From NCBI GenBank assembly GCA_905221145.1, contig CAJNCA010000001.1, positions 186,001 to 250,000 of the forward strand: DNA of 64,000 bases. The letters run 5' to 3'. The translations under genes and the position numbers were made by a program. Below the pieces are notes generated by a model that did no database searches, was not told the origin of the DNA, and saw nothing but the letters and a program-made list of their open reading frames with translations. Positions within the stretch are counted from its first letter, which is position 1; each line of letters opens with the position of its first letter. The stretch comes from a bacterium (GTDB lineage Bacteria > Bacillota > Bacilli > Lactobacillales > Streptococcaceae). This document shows, piece after piece, positions 8,184 through 18,044 of the stretch.

Positions 8184-8313
8184 GTGCTGTAAATTACAGC
8201 TTTAGCTTTGATGCAAGAGGTTGCGACACGCTCGGTTGCATTGCCACGCAACACCGCGTCGGTTTTCTTGTGGAGCTAGCCTATTATCTTAAATAGACGA
8301 AAAGGAGAAAAAG
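8184..8313 (+). promoter_or_regulatory. Structured 5' leader of the S10 operon
   Basis: A non-coding leader containing a perfect palindrome GCTGTAAATTACAGC (8186-8200) at the predicted transcript start. A longer GC-rich paired region (about 8218-8262) contains GGTTGCG / CGCAAC and GACACG / CGCGTC segments. An r-protein-responsive leader is plausible but unproven. The 69-codon ORF that crosses it has no support. Confidence 0.45.
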
Positions 8314-8622
8314 ATGGCAAACAAAAAAATCCGTATCCGTTTGAAAGCTTACGAACACCGTACGCTTGACACAGCGGCTGCAAAAATCGTAGAATCAGCT
8401 ACTCGTACAGGTGCACAAGTTGCGGGTCCAATCCCACTTCCAACTGAACGTAGCCTCTACACAATTATTCGTGCGACTCACAAATACAAAGACTCTCGCG
8501 AACAATTTGAAATGCGTACACACAAACGTTTGATCGATATCGTTAACCCAACTCAAAAAACAGTTGATGCCTTGATGAAATTGGATCTTCCAAGTGGTGT
8601 AAACGTAGAAATCAAACTTTAA
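8314..8622 (+). CDS. rpsJ: 30S ribosomal protein S10
   Basis: 102 residues, beginning [16 protein letters not shown], the standard S10 N terminus that packs in the 30S head. S10 is also the NusE transcription factor. ATG 8314 is preceded by AAAAGGAGAAAAAG. First gene of the S10-spc-alpha supercluster, which runs to rplQ with internal promoters. The 81-base gap to rplC contains no convincing terminator. Confidence 0.98.
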
Positions 8623-8703
8623 TTTAAAGCTTGATCCTTGAGCATAAAAAACGCTCGTTAAAAACTTTTTGAATAAAAAATATAGAAAAGGAACTATTTT
8701 CTC

Positions 8704-9330
8704 ATGACAAAAGGAATCTTAGGGAAAAAAGTGGGAATGACTCAAATCTTCACTGAAGCTGGCGAATTGATCCCTGTAACAGTTATTGAAGCAACTCCAA
8801 ACGTTGTTCTTCAAGTTAAAACTGTTGAGACAGACGGATACAACGCTATCCAAGTTGGTTTCGATGACAAACGCGAAGTATTGAGCAACAAACCTGCTAA
8901 AGGACATGTAGCGAAAGCTAACACGGCTCCTAAGCGCTTCATTCGTGAATTCAAAAACGTTGAAGGCTTGGAAGTTGGTGCTGAAATCACAGTTGAAACA
9001 TTCGCAGCCGGAGACGTTGTTGACGTAACTGGTACTTCTAAAGGTAAAGGTTTCCAAGGTGTTATCAAACGCCACGGACAATCACGTGGACCAATGGCTC
9101 ACGGTTCTCGTTACCACCGTCGTCCAGGTTCAATGGGACCTGTTGCACCTAACCGCGTATTCAAAGGTAAAAACCTTGCAGGACGTATGGGTGGCGACCG
9201 CGTAACAATTCAAAACCTTGAAGTTGTACAAGTCGTTCCAGAAAAGAACGTTATCCTTATCAAAGGTAACGTACCAGGTGCTAAGAAATCTCTTATCACT
9301 ATCAAATCAGCAGTTAAAGCTGGTAAATAA
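8704..9330 (+). CDS. rplC: 50S ribosomal protein L3
   Basis: 208 residues, full length. [16 protein letters not shown] is the L3 N terminus. The long extension reaching toward the peptidyl-transferase centre is visible around [13 protein letters not shown] (about residues 132-144). AGAAAAGGAACTATTTTCTC precedes the ATG at 8704. Transcribed with rplD, which begins 24 bases later. Confidence 0.98.
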
Positions 9331-9354
9331 TAAAGAAAGGGGAAATCAGTCACA

Positions 9355-9978
9355 ATGGCAAACGTAACATTATTTGACCAAACTGGTAAAGAAGCTGGCC
9401 AAGTTGTTCTTAACGATGCAGTATTTGGTATCGAACCAAATGAATCAGTTGTGTTTGATGTGATCATCAGCCAACGCGCAAGCCTTCGTCAAGGAACACA
9501 CGCTGTTAAAAACCGCTCTGCAGTATCAGGTGGTGGACGCAAACCATGGCGTCAAAAAGGAACTGGACGTGCTCGTCAAGGTTCTATCCGCTCACCACAA
9601 TGGCGTGGTGGTGGTGTTGTCTTCGGACCAACTCCACGTTCATACGGCTACAAACTTCCACAAAAAGTTCGTCGCCTAGCTCTTAAATCAGTTTACTCTG
9701 AAAAAGTTGCTGAAAACAAATTCGTAGCTGTAGACGCTCTTTCATTTACAGCTCCAAAAACTGCTGAATTTGCAAAAGTTCTTGCAGCATTGAGCATCGA
9801 TTCTAAAGTTCTTGTTATCCTTGAAGAAGGAAATGAATTCGCAGCTCTTTCAGCTCGTAACCTTCCAAACGTGAAAGTTGCAACTGCTACAACTGCAAGT
9901 GTTCTTGACATCGCAAATAGCGACAAACTTCTTGTCACACAAGCAGCTATCTCTAAAATCGAGGAGGTTCTTGCATAA
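9355..9978 (+). CDS. rplD: 50S ribosomal protein L4
   Basis: 207 residues. The central basic loop that lines the exit tunnel is clear ([18 protein letters not shown], about residues 58-75). This loop is where macrolide-resistance changes occur in streptococci, and it looks wild type here. The stop codon overlaps the rplW start (TAATG). In enterobacteria L4 also represses its own operon; no equivalent can be proved here. Confidence 0.98.
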
Positions 9979-10274
9979 TGAATTTGTATGATGTTATCAA
10001 AAAACCTGTAATCACTGAAAGCTCAATGGCTCAACTTGAAGCAGGGAAATATGTATTTGAAGTTGACACTCGTGCACACAAACTTTTGATCAAGCAAGCT
10101 GTTGAAGCTGCTTTCGAAGGTGTTAAAGTTGCCAACGTTAACACAATCAACGTAAAACCAAAAGCTAAACGTGTTGGACGTTACACTGGTTTTACTAACA
10201 AAACTAAAAAAGCTATCATCACACTTACAGCTGATTCAAAAGCAATCGAGTTGTTTGCTGCTGAAGCTGAATAA
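9978..10274 (+). CDS. rplW: 50S ribosomal protein L23
   Basis: 98 residues, beginning [16 protein letters not shown], a typical L23 N terminus. L23 sits at the tunnel exit and docks trigger factor and SRP. Its ATG shares bases with the rplD stop, indicating translational coupling. An internal AGGAGG for this start lies inside the end of rplD (GAGGAGG, 9961-9967). Confidence 0.98.
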
Positions 10275-10291
10275 TCTAAGGAGGAAATATC

Positions 10292-11125
10292 GTGGGAATT
10301 CGTGTTTATAAACCAACAACAAACGGTCGCCGTAATATGACTTCTTTGGATTTCGCTGAAATCACAACAAGCACTCCTGAAAAATCATTGCTTGTTGCAT
10401 TGAAGAGCAAGGCTGGTCGTAACAACAACGGTCGTATCACTGTTCGTCACCAAGGTGGTGGACACAAACGTTTCTACCGTTTGGTTGACTTCAAACGTAA
10501 CAAAGACAACGTTGAAGCAGTTGTTAAAACTATCGAGTACGATCCAAACCGTTCTGCAAACATCGCTCTTGTACACTACACTGACGGTGTGAAAGCATAC
10601 ATCATCGCTCCAAAAGGTCTTGAAGTAGGTCAACGTATCGTTTCAGGTCCAGAAGCAGATATCAAAGTCGGAAACGCTCTTCCACTTGCTAACATCCCAG
10701 TTGGTACTTTAATCCACAACATCGAGTTGAAACCAGGTCGTGGTGGTGAATTGGTACGTGCTGCTGGAGCATCTGCTCAAGTATTGGGTTCTGAAGGTAA
10801 ATACGTACTTGTTCGTCTTCAATCAGGTGAAGTTCGTATGATTCTTGGAACTTGCCGTGCTACAGTTGGTGTTGTCGGAAACGAACAACATGGACTTGTA
10901 AACCTTGGTAAAGCAGGACGTAGCCGTTGGAAAGGTATCCGCCCAACAGTTCGTGGTTCTGTAATGAACCCTAACGATCACCCACACGGTGGTGGTGAAG
11001 GTAAAGCACCAGTTGGTCGTAAAGCACCATCTACTCCATGGGGCAAACCTGCTCTTGGTCTTAAAACTCGTAACAAAAAAGCGAAATCTGACAAACTTAT
11101 CGTTCGTCGTCGCAACGAGAAATAA
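10292..11125 (+). CDS. rplB: 50S ribosomal protein L2
   Basis: 277 residues with a GTG start at 10292 behind AAGGAGGAAAT. The conserved C-terminal HPHGGGEGK segment near the peptidyl-transferase centre is present (about residues 229-237). The protein ends in the usual basic tail. The following 103-base gap before rpsS is filled with RNA hairpins, unlike most gaps in the operon. Confidence 0.98.
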
Positions 11126-11228
11126 TATTAAACTAGTCGCCTAAGCAACTAGTAAATCCGCCAGCTCGGTAGCGCTCTATGTGAGCGCAAGCCGCTGTGG
11201 TACAACATTTAAAGGAGAAAATATAAAA
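11126..11228 (+). other. Hairpin-rich spacer between rplB and rpsS
   Basis: A 103-base spacer. ACTAGT at about 11133 can pair with its second copy at about 11149. GCGCTC and GAGCGC (11173-11190) form a second stem, enclosed by CAGC / GCTG. No T-run follows, so this looks like an RNA-processing or spacing structure rather than a terminator. Confidence 0.5.
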
Positions 11229-11510
11229 ATGGGACGCAGTCTTAAAAAAGGACCTTTCGTCGATGAGCATTTGATGAAAAAAGTTGAAGCTCAAGCTAAC
11301 GACGAAAAGAAAAAAGTTATTAAAACTTGGTCACGTCGTTCAACGATCTTCCCAAGTTTCATCGGTTACACTATTGCAGTTTATGACGGACGTAAACACG
11401 TACCTGTTTACATCCAAGAAGACATGGTAGGTCACAAACTTGGTGAATTTGCACCAACTCGTACTTACAAAGGTCATGCTGCAGACGACAAGAAAACACG
11501 TAGAAAATAA
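11229..11510 (+). CDS. rpsS: 30S ribosomal protein S19
   Basis: 93 residues. The start is ATG 11229 ([16 protein letters not shown]), preceded by AAAGGAGAAAATATAAAA; the frame is open further upstream but that part is not conserved S19. S19 forms a 30S head complex with S13. Twelve bases separate it from rplV. Confidence 0.98.
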
Positions 11511-11521
11511 GGAGAACATAA

Positions 11522-11866
11522 ATGGCAGAAATTACTTCAGCTAAAGCAATGGCTCGTACAGTACGTGTTTCACCTCGTAAATCACGTCTTGTTCTTGATA
11601 ACATCCGTGGTAAAAGCGTAGCCGATGCAATCGCAATCTTGACATTCACTCCAAACAAAGCTGCTGAAATCATCTTGAAAGTTTTGAACTCAGCTGTAGC
11701 TAACGCTGAAAACAACTTTGGTTTGGATAAAGCTAACTTGGTAGTATCTGAAGCATTCGCAAACGAAGGACCAACTATGAAACGTTTCCGTCCACGTGCA
11801 AAAGGTTCAGCTTCACCAATCAACAAACGTACAGCTCACATCACTGTAGCTGTTGCAGAAAAATAA
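11522..11866 (+). CDS. rplV: 50S ribosomal protein L22
   Basis: 114 residues, beginning [20 protein letters not shown]. The beta-hairpin tip that reaches the exit tunnel is the basic stretch [15 protein letters not shown] (about residues 86-100), another macrolide-resistance hot spot that appears wild type. Preceded by AAGGAGAACATAA. Confidence 0.98.
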   Translation: MAEITSAKAMARTVRVSPRKSRLVLDNIRGKSVADAIAILTFTPNKAAEIILKVLNSAVANAENNFGLDKANLVVSEAFANEGPTMKRFRPRAKGSASPINKRTAHITVAVAEK

Positions 11867-11878
11867 GGAGGTAAAATC

Positions 11879-12532
11879 GTGGGTCAAAAAGTACATCCAA
11901 TTGGTATGCGTGTCGGCATCATCCGTGATTGGGATGCCAAATGGTATGCTGAAAAAGAATACGCGGATTACCTTCATGAAGATCTTGCAATCCGTAAATT
12001 CGTTCAAAAAGAACTTGCTGACGCAGCAGTTTCAACTATTGAAATCGAACGCGCAGTAAACAAAGTTAACGTTTCACTTCACACTGCTAAACCAGGTATG
12101 GTTATCGGTAAAGGTGGTGCTAACGTTGATGCACTCCGTGCAAAACTTAACAAATTGACTGGAAAACAAGTACACATCAATATCATCGAAATCAAACAAC
12201 CTGATTTGGATGCTCACCTTGTAGGTGAAGGAATTGCTCGTCAATTGGAGCAACGTGTTGCTTTCCGTCGTGCACAAAAACAAGCAATCCAACGTGCAAT
12301 GCGTGCTGGAGCTAAAGGAATCAAAACTCAAGTATCAGGTCGTTTGAACGGTGCAGATATCGCCCGTGCTGAAGGATACTCTGAAGGAACTGTTCCACTT
12401 CACACACTTCGTGCAGATATCGATTACGCTTGGGAAGAAGCAGATACTACATACGGTAAACTTGGTGTTAAAGTATGGATCTACCGTGGTGAAGTTCTTC
12501 CAGCTCGCAAAAACACTAAAGGAGGTAAATAA
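11879..12532 (+). CDS. rpsC: 30S ribosomal protein S3
   Basis: 217 residues with a GTG start at 11879 behind AAGGAGGTAAAATC. The N-terminal KH RNA-binding domain includes GMVIGKGG (about residues 75-82). S3 lies at the mRNA entry channel and has helicase-like function with S4 and S5. A short gap of 3 bases separates it from rplP. Confidence 0.98.
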
Positions 12533-12535
12533 CCA

Positions 12536-12949
12536 ATGTTAGTACCTAAACGTGTTAAACACCGTCGTGAATTCCGTGGAAAAATGCGCGGTGAAGCAAA
12601 AGGTGGAAAAGAAGTAGCATTCGGTGAATACGGTCTTCAAGCTACAACTAGCCACTGGATCACTAACCGCCAAATCGAAGCTGCTCGTATCGCCATGACT
12701 CGTTACATGAAACGTGGTGGTAAAGTTTGGATTAAAATCTTCCCACACAAATCATACACTGCTAAAGCTATCGGTGTGCGTATGGGATCTGGTAAAGGGG
12801 CACCTGAAGGTTGGGTAGCACCAGTTAAACGTGGTAAAGTGATGTTCGAAATTGCTGGTGTATCTGAAGAGATTGCACGCGAAGCGCTTCGTCTTGCTAG
12901 CCATAAATTGCCAGTTAAATGTAAATTCGTAAAACGTGAAGCAGAATAA
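12536..12949 (+). CDS. rplP: 50S ribosomal protein L16
   Basis: 137 residues, beginning [20 protein letters not shown]16 binds near the A-site finger and the peptidyl-transferase centre. The conserved [14 protein letters not shown] segment is present (about residues 82-95). The ribosome site GGAGG overlaps the end of rpsC. Nine bases before rpmC. Confidence 0.98.
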   Translation: MLVPKRVKHRREFRGKMRGEAKGGKEVAFGEYGLQATTSHWITNRQIEAARIAMTRYMKRGGKVWIKIFPHKSYTAKAIGVRMGSGKGAPEGWVAPVKRGKVMFEIAGVSEEIAREALRLASHKLPVKCKFVKREAE

Positions 12950-12958
12950 GGAGAAGGC

Positions 12959-13165
12959 ATGAAACTTAATGAAGTAAAAGAATTTGTTAAAGAACTTCGT
13001 GGTCTTTCTCAAGAAGAACTCGCGAAGCGCGAAAACGAATTGAAAAAAGAATTGTTTGAACTTCGTTTCCAAGCTGCTACTGGTCAATTGGAACAAACAG
13101 CTCGCTTGAAAGAAGTTAAAAAACAAATCGCTCGTATCAAAACAGTTCAATCTGAAGCGAAATAA
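12959..13165 (+). CDS. rpmC: 50S ribosomal protein L29
   Basis: 68 residues, a two-helix coiled-coil hairpin rich in Lys and Glu, as expected for L29. It contacts L23 at the tunnel exit. AAGGAGAAGGC precedes the ATG at 12959. Confidence 0.97.
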
Positions 13166-13189
13166 TAGACTAGGGAAGGAGAAATTTCA

Positions 13190-13450
13190 ATGGAACGCAA
13201 TAATCGTAAAGTTCTTGTTGGACGTGTTGTATCTGACAAAATGGACAAGACAATCACAGTTGTAGTTGAAACAAAACGTAACCACCCAGTCTATGGTAAA
13301 CGTATTAACTACTCTAAAAAATACAAAGCTCATGATGAAAACAATGTTGCCAAAGAAGGCGATATCGTACGTATCATGGAAACTCGCCCGCTTTCAGCTA
13401 CAAAACGTTTCCGTCTTGTAGAAGTTGTTGAAGAAGCGGTCATCATCTAA
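13190..13450 (+). CDS. rpsQ: 30S ribosomal protein S17
   Basis: 86 residues, an OB-fold primary 16S rRNA-binding protein. [15 protein letters not shown] and the ETRPLS segment (about residues 63-68) identify it. Preceded by GGAAGGAGAAATTTCA. Confidence 0.98.
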
Positions 13451-13475
13451 TCAAACCTGAAAGGAGAAAACTGAA

Positions 13476-13844
13476 ATGATTCAAACAGAAACTCGTTTGA
13501 AAGTCGCAGACAACAGCGGTGCTCGCGAAATCTTGACTATCAAAGTTCTTGGTGGTTCAGGACGTAAATTTGCAAACATCGGTGATGTTATCGTGGCATC
13601 TGTAAAACAAGCTACTCCTGGTGGTGCGGTTAAAAAAGGTGACGTTGTTAAAGCAGTTATCGTTCGTACTAAATCAGGTGCTCGTCGTGCTGATGGTTCA
13701 TACATCAAATTTGACGAAAACGCAGCAGTTATCATCCGTGAAGACAAAACTCCTCGCGGAACACGTATCTTCGGCCCAGTCGCACGTGAATTGCGTGAAG
13801 GTGGCTTCATGAAGATCGTGTCACTTGCTCCAGAAGTACTTTAA
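13476..13844 (+). CDS. rplN: 50S ribosomal protein L14
   Basis: 122 residues, beginning [18 protein letters not shown]14 lies at the subunit interface and binds the silencing factor RsfS. The conserved [13 protein letters not shown] near the C terminus is present. Behind AAAGGAGAAAACTGAA. The gap to rplX contains a strong hairpin. Confidence 0.98.
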   Translation: MIQTETRLKVADNSGAREILTIKVLGGSGRKFANIGDVIVASVKQATPGGAVKKGDVVKAVIVRTKSGARRADGSYIKFDENAAVIIREDKTPRGTRIFGPVARELREGGFMKIVSLAPEVL

Positions 13845-13921
13845 TTTTTAGAAACAAACTAGTCCCCTAGCTTTAAGCTAGGGTGCCCTTATGGGCGTAA
13901 GAAAAATCAAGGAGAAACCTA
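13845..13921 (+). other. Hairpins between rplN and rplX
   Basis: CCCTAGC and GCTAGGG (about 13865-13883) form a perfect 7-bp stem, followed by a small GCCC / GGGC stem. No T-run follows. A processing or spacing structure is likelier than a terminator. Confidence 0.5.
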
Positions 13922-14227
13922 ATGTTTGTAAAAAAAGGCGACAAAGTTCGCGTAATCGCTGGTAAAGATAAGGGAACAGAAGCTGTTGTCCTTACTGCCC
14001 TTCCAAAAGTAAACAAAGTTATCGTTGAAGGTGTTAACATCGTTAAGAAACACCAACGTCCAACTAACGAACTTCCTCAAGGTGGTATCATCGAGAAAGA
14101 AGCAGCTATCCACGTATCAAACGTTCAAGTATTGGACAAAAATGGTGTAGCTGGTCGTGTTGGTTACAAATTTGTAGACGGTAAAAAAGTTCGCTACAAC
14201 AAAAAATCAGGCGAAGTGCTTGATTAA
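13922..14227 (+). CDS. rplX: 50S ribosomal protein L24
   Basis: 101 residues. The N-terminal KOW motif is visible in [16 protein letters not shown] (about residues 3-18). L24 starts 50S assembly. Preceded by AAGGAGAAACCTA. Confidence 0.98.
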
Positions 14228-14250
14228 TCACGAAGGAAAGGAGAAGTATA

Positions 14251-14793
14251 ATGGCAAATCGTTTAAAAGAAAAATATCTTAATGAAGTAGTTCCTGCTTT
14301 GACAGAACAATTCAACTACTCATCAGTGATGGCTGTGCCTAAAGTAGATAAGATCGTTTTGAACATGGGTGTTGGTGAAGCTGTATCAAACGCTAAAAGC
14401 CTTGAAAAAGCTGCTGAAGAATTGGCACTTATCTCAGGTCAAAAACCACTTATCACTAAAGCTAAAAAATCAATCGCCGGCTTCCGTCTTCGTGAAGGTG
14501 TTGCGATTGGTGCAAAAGTTACCCTTCGTGGTGAACGTATGTACGAATTCTTGGATAAATTGGTTTCAGTTTCACTTCCACGTGTACGTGACTTCCATGG
14601 TGTTCCAACAAAATCATTTGACGGACGCGGAAACTACACACTTGGTGTGAAAGAACAATTGATCTTCCCAGAAATCAACTTCGATGACGTTGACAAAACT
14701 CGTGGTCTTGACATCGTTATCGTAACAACTGCTAACACTGACGAAGAGTCACGTGCATTGCTTACAGGCCTTGGAATGCCTTTTGCAAAATAA
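14251..14793 (+). CDS. rplE: 50S ribosomal protein L5
   Basis: 180 residues. [13 protein letters not shown] (about residues 37-49) and the DFHGV segment are typical of L5, which binds 5S rRNA and contacts the P-site tRNA. ATG 14251 follows AAAGGAGAAGTATA. Eighteen bases before rpsN. Confidence 0.98.
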   Translation: MANRLKEKYLNEVVPALTEQFNYSSVMAVPKVDKIVLNMGVGEAVSNAKSLEKAAEELALISGQKPLITKAKKSIAGFRLREGVAIGAKVTLRGERMYEFLDKLVSVSLPRVRDFHGVPTKSFDGRGNYTLGVKEQLIFPEINFDDVDKTRGLDIVIVTTANTDEESRALLTGLGMPFAK

Positions 14794-14810
14794 TATAGGA
14801 GGTAAATCTA

Positions 14811-14996
14811 ATGGCTAAAAAATCAATGATTGCTAAGAACAAACGTCCAGCGAAGTTCTCTACTCAAGCTTATACTCGTTGTGAAAAATGTGGTCGTCCA
14901 CATTCAGTTTACCGCAAATTTAAACTTTGCCGTGTTTGCTTCCGTGAATTAGCTTACAAAGGACAAATCCCTGGTGTAACAAAAGCATCTTGGTAA
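14811..14996 (+). CDS. rpsN: 30S ribosomal protein S14, zinc-binding type
   Basis: 61 residues, the short C+ (type Z) form. The zinc ribbon is C24-x2-C27 and C40-x2-C43. Such forms depend on zinc, and many firmicutes also have a zinc-free copy elsewhere. Preceded by TAGGAGGTAAATCTA. The 3' side carries the first of two related folded RNA elements. Confidence 0.98.
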
Positions 14997-15101
14997 TTCT
15001 AGCTTTCAATCCCGTTGTGATTCGTCGTTATCTGCTTTTGCCTAACTCAAGTTATGCCTGCAAGCAGATGCCTAGACTCACTTAGGAATTGAAACCTAGA
15101 A
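14997..15101 (+). ncRNA. Structured RNA element A (rpsN-rpsH spacer), paralogue of element B
   Basis: Nested helices are readable. P1 is TTCTAG (14997-15002) with CTAGAA (15096-15101). P2 is TTTCAATcCC (15004-15013) with GGaATTGAAA (15085-15094). P3 is GTGA (15017) with TCAC (15078). P4 is ATCTGCTT (15030-15037) with AAGCAGAT (15062-15069). P5 is TAAC / GTTA closing a TCAA loop. Element B, after rpsH, has the same architecture with different but complementary arms. It begins immediately after the rpsN stop. No T-run follows, so it is not a terminator. Confidence 0.75.
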
Positions 15102-15176
15102 ACATATTCTGAGCCCAGCTCAATCATTAACTAGCAAGTGCAACTTGCAAACTACTAGTAAGAGGAGAAAAACAAA

Positions 15177-15575
15177 ATGGTTATGACTGACCCAATCGCA
15201 GACTTCCTAACTCGTATTCGTAACGCTAACCAAGCGAAACACGAAGTACTTGAAGTACCTGCATCAAACATCAAAAAAGGAATTGCTGAAATCCTTAAAC
15301 GCGAAGGTTTTGTAAAAAACGTTGAAATCATCGAAGATGACAAACAAGGCATCATCCGTGTATTCCTTAAATACGGACCAAACGGTGAAAAAGTTATCAC
15401 TAACTTGAAACGTGTTTCTAAACCAGGACTTCGTGTCTACAAAAAACGTGAAGACCTTCCAAAAGTTCTTAACGGACTTGGAATTGCTATCCTTTCAACT
15501 TCTGAAGGTTTGCTAACTGATAAAGAAGCACGCCAAAAGAATGTTGGTGGAGAAGTTATCGCTTACGTTTGGTAA
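15177..15575 (+). CDS. rpsH: 30S ribosomal protein S8
   Basis: 132 residues, beginning [17 protein letters not shown], with the C-terminal [11 protein letters not shown] rRNA-binding end. S8 binds 16S helix 21 and, in E. coli, represses the spc operon by binding an mRNA mimic. Here the gene is flanked on both sides by related folded RNA elements. AAGAGGAGAAAAACAAA precedes ATG 15177. Confidence 0.98.
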   Translation: MVMTDPIADFLTRIRNANQAKHEVLEVPASNIKKGIAEILKREGFVKNVEIIEDDKQGIIRVFLKYGPNGEKVITNLKRVSKPGLRVYKKREDLPKVLNGLGIAILSTSEGLLTDKEARQKNVGGEVIAYVW

Positions 15576-15576
15576 T

Positions 15577-15682
15577 ATTTAGCTCCCAATTTCTTTGTGA
15601 CTCTTCGTTATCGTCTCTTGCCTAACCCAAAGTTATGCCTGCGAGACGATGTCTAGATTCACTTTGAAATTGAAACCTAAAT
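15577..15682 (+). ncRNA. Structured RNA element B (rpsH-rplF spacer), paralogue of element A
   Basis: Same fold as element A. P1 is ATTTAG (15577-15582) with CTAAAT (15677-15682). P2 is CAATTTC (15587-15593) with GAAATTG (15666-15672). P3 is GTGA with TCAC (15659-15662). P4 is ATCGTCTC (15610-15617) with GAGACGAT (15643-15650). P5 is TAAC / GTTA. The internal loops TTGCC and TGCCTGC are conserved between copies, while P4 differs from A at three base pairs, all compensated. A further hairpin TTAAATCG / CGATTTAA follows at about 15690-15711. Confidence 0.75.
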
Positions 15683-15762
15683 GTTCCTTTAAATCGAGAA
15701 GTCGATTTAACCCCGTGAAAACTGGCCGTTGTGGCCTGACAATTTAACAGGAGAAAATAAAC

Positions 15763-16299
15763 ATGTCACGTATTGGTAATAAAGTTATCGTGTTGCCTGC
15801 TGGTGTTGAAATCACTAACAATGACAACGTTGTAACTGTAAAAGGACCTAAAGGAGAACTTACTCGTGAGTTCTCAAAAGATATTGAAATCCGTGTGGAA
15901 GGTACTGAAGTAACTCTTCACCGTCCAAACGATTCAAAAGAAATGAAAACTATCCACGGAACTACTCGTGCCCTTTTGAACAACATGGTTGTTGGTGTAT
16001 CAGAAGGATTCAAGAAAGAACTTGAAATGCGTGGGGTTGGTTACCGTGCACAACTTCAAGGATCTAAACTTGTTTTGGCTGTTGGTAAATCTCATCCAGA
16101 CGAAGTTGAAGCTCCAGAAGGAATTACTTTTGAACTTCCAAACCCAACAACAATCGTTGTTAGTGGAATTTCAAAAGAAGTAGTTGGTCAAACAGCTGCT
16201 TACGTACGTAGCCTTCGTTCACCAGAGCCATATAAAGGTAAAGGTATCCGTTACGTTGGTGAATTCGTTCGCCGTAAAGAAGGTAAAACAGGTAAATAA
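15763..16299 (+). CDS. rplF: 50S ribosomal protein L6
   Basis: 178 residues, two related alpha/beta domains. [17 protein letters not shown] and the C-terminal [14 protein letters not shown] segment (about residues 154-167) are diagnostic. Preceded by ACAGGAGAAAATAAAC. Confidence 0.98.
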   Translation: MSRIGNKVIVLPAGVEITNNDNVVTVKGPKGELTREFSKDIEIRVEGTEVTLHRPNDSKEMKTIHGTTRALLNNMVVGVSEGFKKELEMRGVGYRAQLQGSKLVLAVGKSHPDEVEAPEGITFELPNPTTIVVSGISKEVVGQTAAYVRSLRSPEPYKGKGIRYVGEFVRRKEGKTGK

Positions 16300-16382
16300 T
16301 GTTGAGTGGTTGATTTTCAACCACCAACCTATTTTCCAACTTTGTGCATAGCACACGATTTAAAACTAAAGAGGTGAAAACT

Positions 16383-16739
16383 GTGATTTCAAAACCAGAT
16401 AAAAACAAACTCCGCCAAAAACGCCACCGTCGCGTTCGCGGAAAACTCTCTGGAACTGCTGATCGCCCACGTTTGAACGTATTCCGTTCTAATACAGGCA
16501 TCTACGCTCAAGTGATTGATGACGTAGCGGGTGTAACGCTCGCAAGTGCTTCAACTCTTGACAAAGAAGTTTCAAAAGGAACTAAAACTGAACAAGCCGT
16601 TGCTGTCGGTAAACTCGTTGCAGAACGTGCAAACGCTAAAGGTATTTCAGAAGTGGTGTTCGACCGCGGTGGATATCTATATCACGGACGTGTGAAAGCT
16701 TTGGCTGATGCAGCTCGTGAAAACGGATTGAAATTCTAA
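16383..16739 (+). CDS. rplR: 50S ribosomal protein L18
   Basis: 118 residues. I place the start at GTG 16383, behind AGAGGTGAAAACT, because conserved L18 begins at [16 protein letters not shown]; the frame is open 13 codons further upstream. L18 binds 5S rRNA with L5. The C-terminal [20 protein letters not shown] block is intact. Confidence 0.97.
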
Positions 16740-16756
16740 TAGGAGGACACTAGAAA

Positions 16757-17251
16757 ATGGCATTTAAAGACAATGCAGTTGAATTAGAAGAACGCGTAGT
16801 TGCTGTCAACCGTGTTACAAAAGTTGTTAAAGGTGGACGTCGTCTTCGTTTCGCAGCTCTTGTTGTTGTTGGTGACCACAACGGTCGCGTAGGATTTGGT
16901 ACTGGTAAAGCTCAAGAAGTTCCAGAAGCAATCCGTAAAGCAGTAGATGATGCTAAGAAAAACTTGATCGAAGTTCCTATGGTTGGAACAACAATCCCAC
17001 ACGAAGTTCTTTCAGAATTCGGTGGAGCTAAAGTATTGTTGAAACCTGCTGTAGAAGGTTCTGGAGTTGCCGCTGGTGGTGCAGTTCGTGCCGTTGTGGA
17101 ATTGGCAGGTGTGGCAGATATTACATCTAAATCACTTGGTTCTAACACTCCAATCAACATTGTTCGTGCAACTGTTGAAGGTTTGAAACAATTGAAACGC
17201 GCTGAAGAAGTTGCTGCCCTTCGTGGTATTTCAGTTTCTGATTTGGCATAA
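16757..17251 (+). CDS. rpsE: 30S ribosomal protein S5
   Basis: 164 residues. The double-stranded RNA-binding N-terminal domain ([19 protein letters not shown], about residues 11-29) and the C-terminal domain with [13 protein letters not shown] are present. S5 affects decoding fidelity. ATG 16757 follows TAGGAGGACACTAGAAA. Confidence 0.98.
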   Translation: MAFKDNAVELEERVVAVNRVTKVVKGGRRLRFAALVVVGDHNGRVGFGTGKAQEVPEAIRKAVDDAKKNLIEVPMVGTTIPHEVLSEFGGAKVLLKPAVEGSGVAAGGAVRAVVELAGVADITSKSLGSNTPINIVRATVEGLKQLKRAEEVAALRGISVSDLA

Positions 17252-17264
17252 GAAAGGGGATAAA

Positions 17265-17447
17265 ATGGCTCAAATTAAAATTACTTTGACTAAGTCTCCA
17301 ATCGGACGCATTCCATCACAACGTAAAACTGTTGTAGCACTTGGACTTGGCAAATTGAATAGCTCTGTTATTAAAGAAGACAACGCTGCTATCCGTGGTA
17401 TGATCACAGCAGTATCTCACTTGGTAACAGTTGAAGAAGTAAACTAA
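17265..17447 (+). CDS. rpmD: 50S ribosomal protein L30
   Basis: 60 residues, the short bacterial form. The start is ATG 17265 behind AAAGGGGATAAA; the open frame upstream overlaps rpsE and is not L30. It begins [15 protein letters not shown]. Followed by a large hairpin. Confidence 0.97.
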   Translation: MAQIKITLTKSPIGRIPSQRKTVVALGLGKLNSSVIKEDNAAIRGMITAVSHLVTVEEVN

Positions 17448-17591
17448 TGAATTTTTAGGGGATGTGCAGTATACCATCCCCTAAAACTAGATATAGTCAT
17501 CTATGATGACATCGTATAGGCGAGTTGATGGGGGAGACAACCTTTTCTCCCTTATCGGCGCTAGCATTTTACAAAAGAGGAGAAAATAAAA
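17448..17591 (+). other. Long hairpins between rpmD and rplO
   Basis: TTTTAGGGGATG (17453-17464) pairs over 12 bp with CATCCCCTAAAA (17475-17486). It is followed by A-rich, not T-rich, sequence. A second stem GGGAGA / TCTCCC lies near 17531-17551. The first stem could terminate on the reverse strand but nothing there needs it. Processing or differential stability of the rplO-secY segment is the likelier role. Confidence 0.55.
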
Positions 17592-18032
17592 ATGAAACTT
17601 CATGAATTGAAACCTGCAGAAGGTTCTCGTAAAGTACGTAACCGCGTTGGTCGTGGTACTTCATCAGGTAACGGTAAAACATCTGGTCGTGGTCAAAAAG
17701 GTCAAAAAGCTCGTAGCGGTGGCGGAGTTCGCCTTGGTTTTGAAGGTGGACAAACTCCATTGTTCCGTCGTCTTCCAAAACGTGGATTCACTAACATCAA
17801 CGCTAAAGAATACGCAATTGTGAACCTTGACCAATTGAACGTCTTTGAAGATGGTGCTGAAGTTACTCCAGTTGTTCTTATCGAAGCAGGAATTGTTAAA
17901 GCTGAAAAATCAGGTGTTAAAATTCTTGGTAACGGTGAGTTGACTAAGAAATTGACTGTGAAAGCAGCTAAATTCTCTAAATCAGCTGAAGAAGCTATCA
18001 CTGCTAAAGGTGGTTCAGTAGAAGTCATCTAA
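17592..18032 (+). CDS. rplO: 50S ribosomal protein L15
   Basis: 146 residues. The extended basic, glycine-rich N-terminal half ([17 protein letters not shown], about residues 19-35) threads through 23S rRNA; the C-terminal half is globular. Twelve bases separate it from secY. Confidence 0.98.
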   Translation: MKLHELKPAEGSRKVRNRVGRGTSSGNGKTSGRGQKGQKARSGGGVRLGFEGGQTPLFRRLPKRGFTNINAKEYAIVNLDQLNVFEDGAEVTPVVLIEAGIVKAEKSGVKILGNGELTKKLTVKAAKFSKSAEEAITAKGGSVEVI

Positions 18033-18044
18033 GAGAGGTGACCT

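Noticed and set aside
8087-8296. 69-codon ORF before rpsJ
   Set aside because: It crosses the S10 promoter and leader, has no ribosome site and no protein-like composition.
8719-9081. Long reverse ORF opposite rplC (also similar ones opposite rplB, rpsC, rplP, rpoA)
   Set aside because: Highly biased ribosomal codon use leaves reverse frames open; none has start signals.
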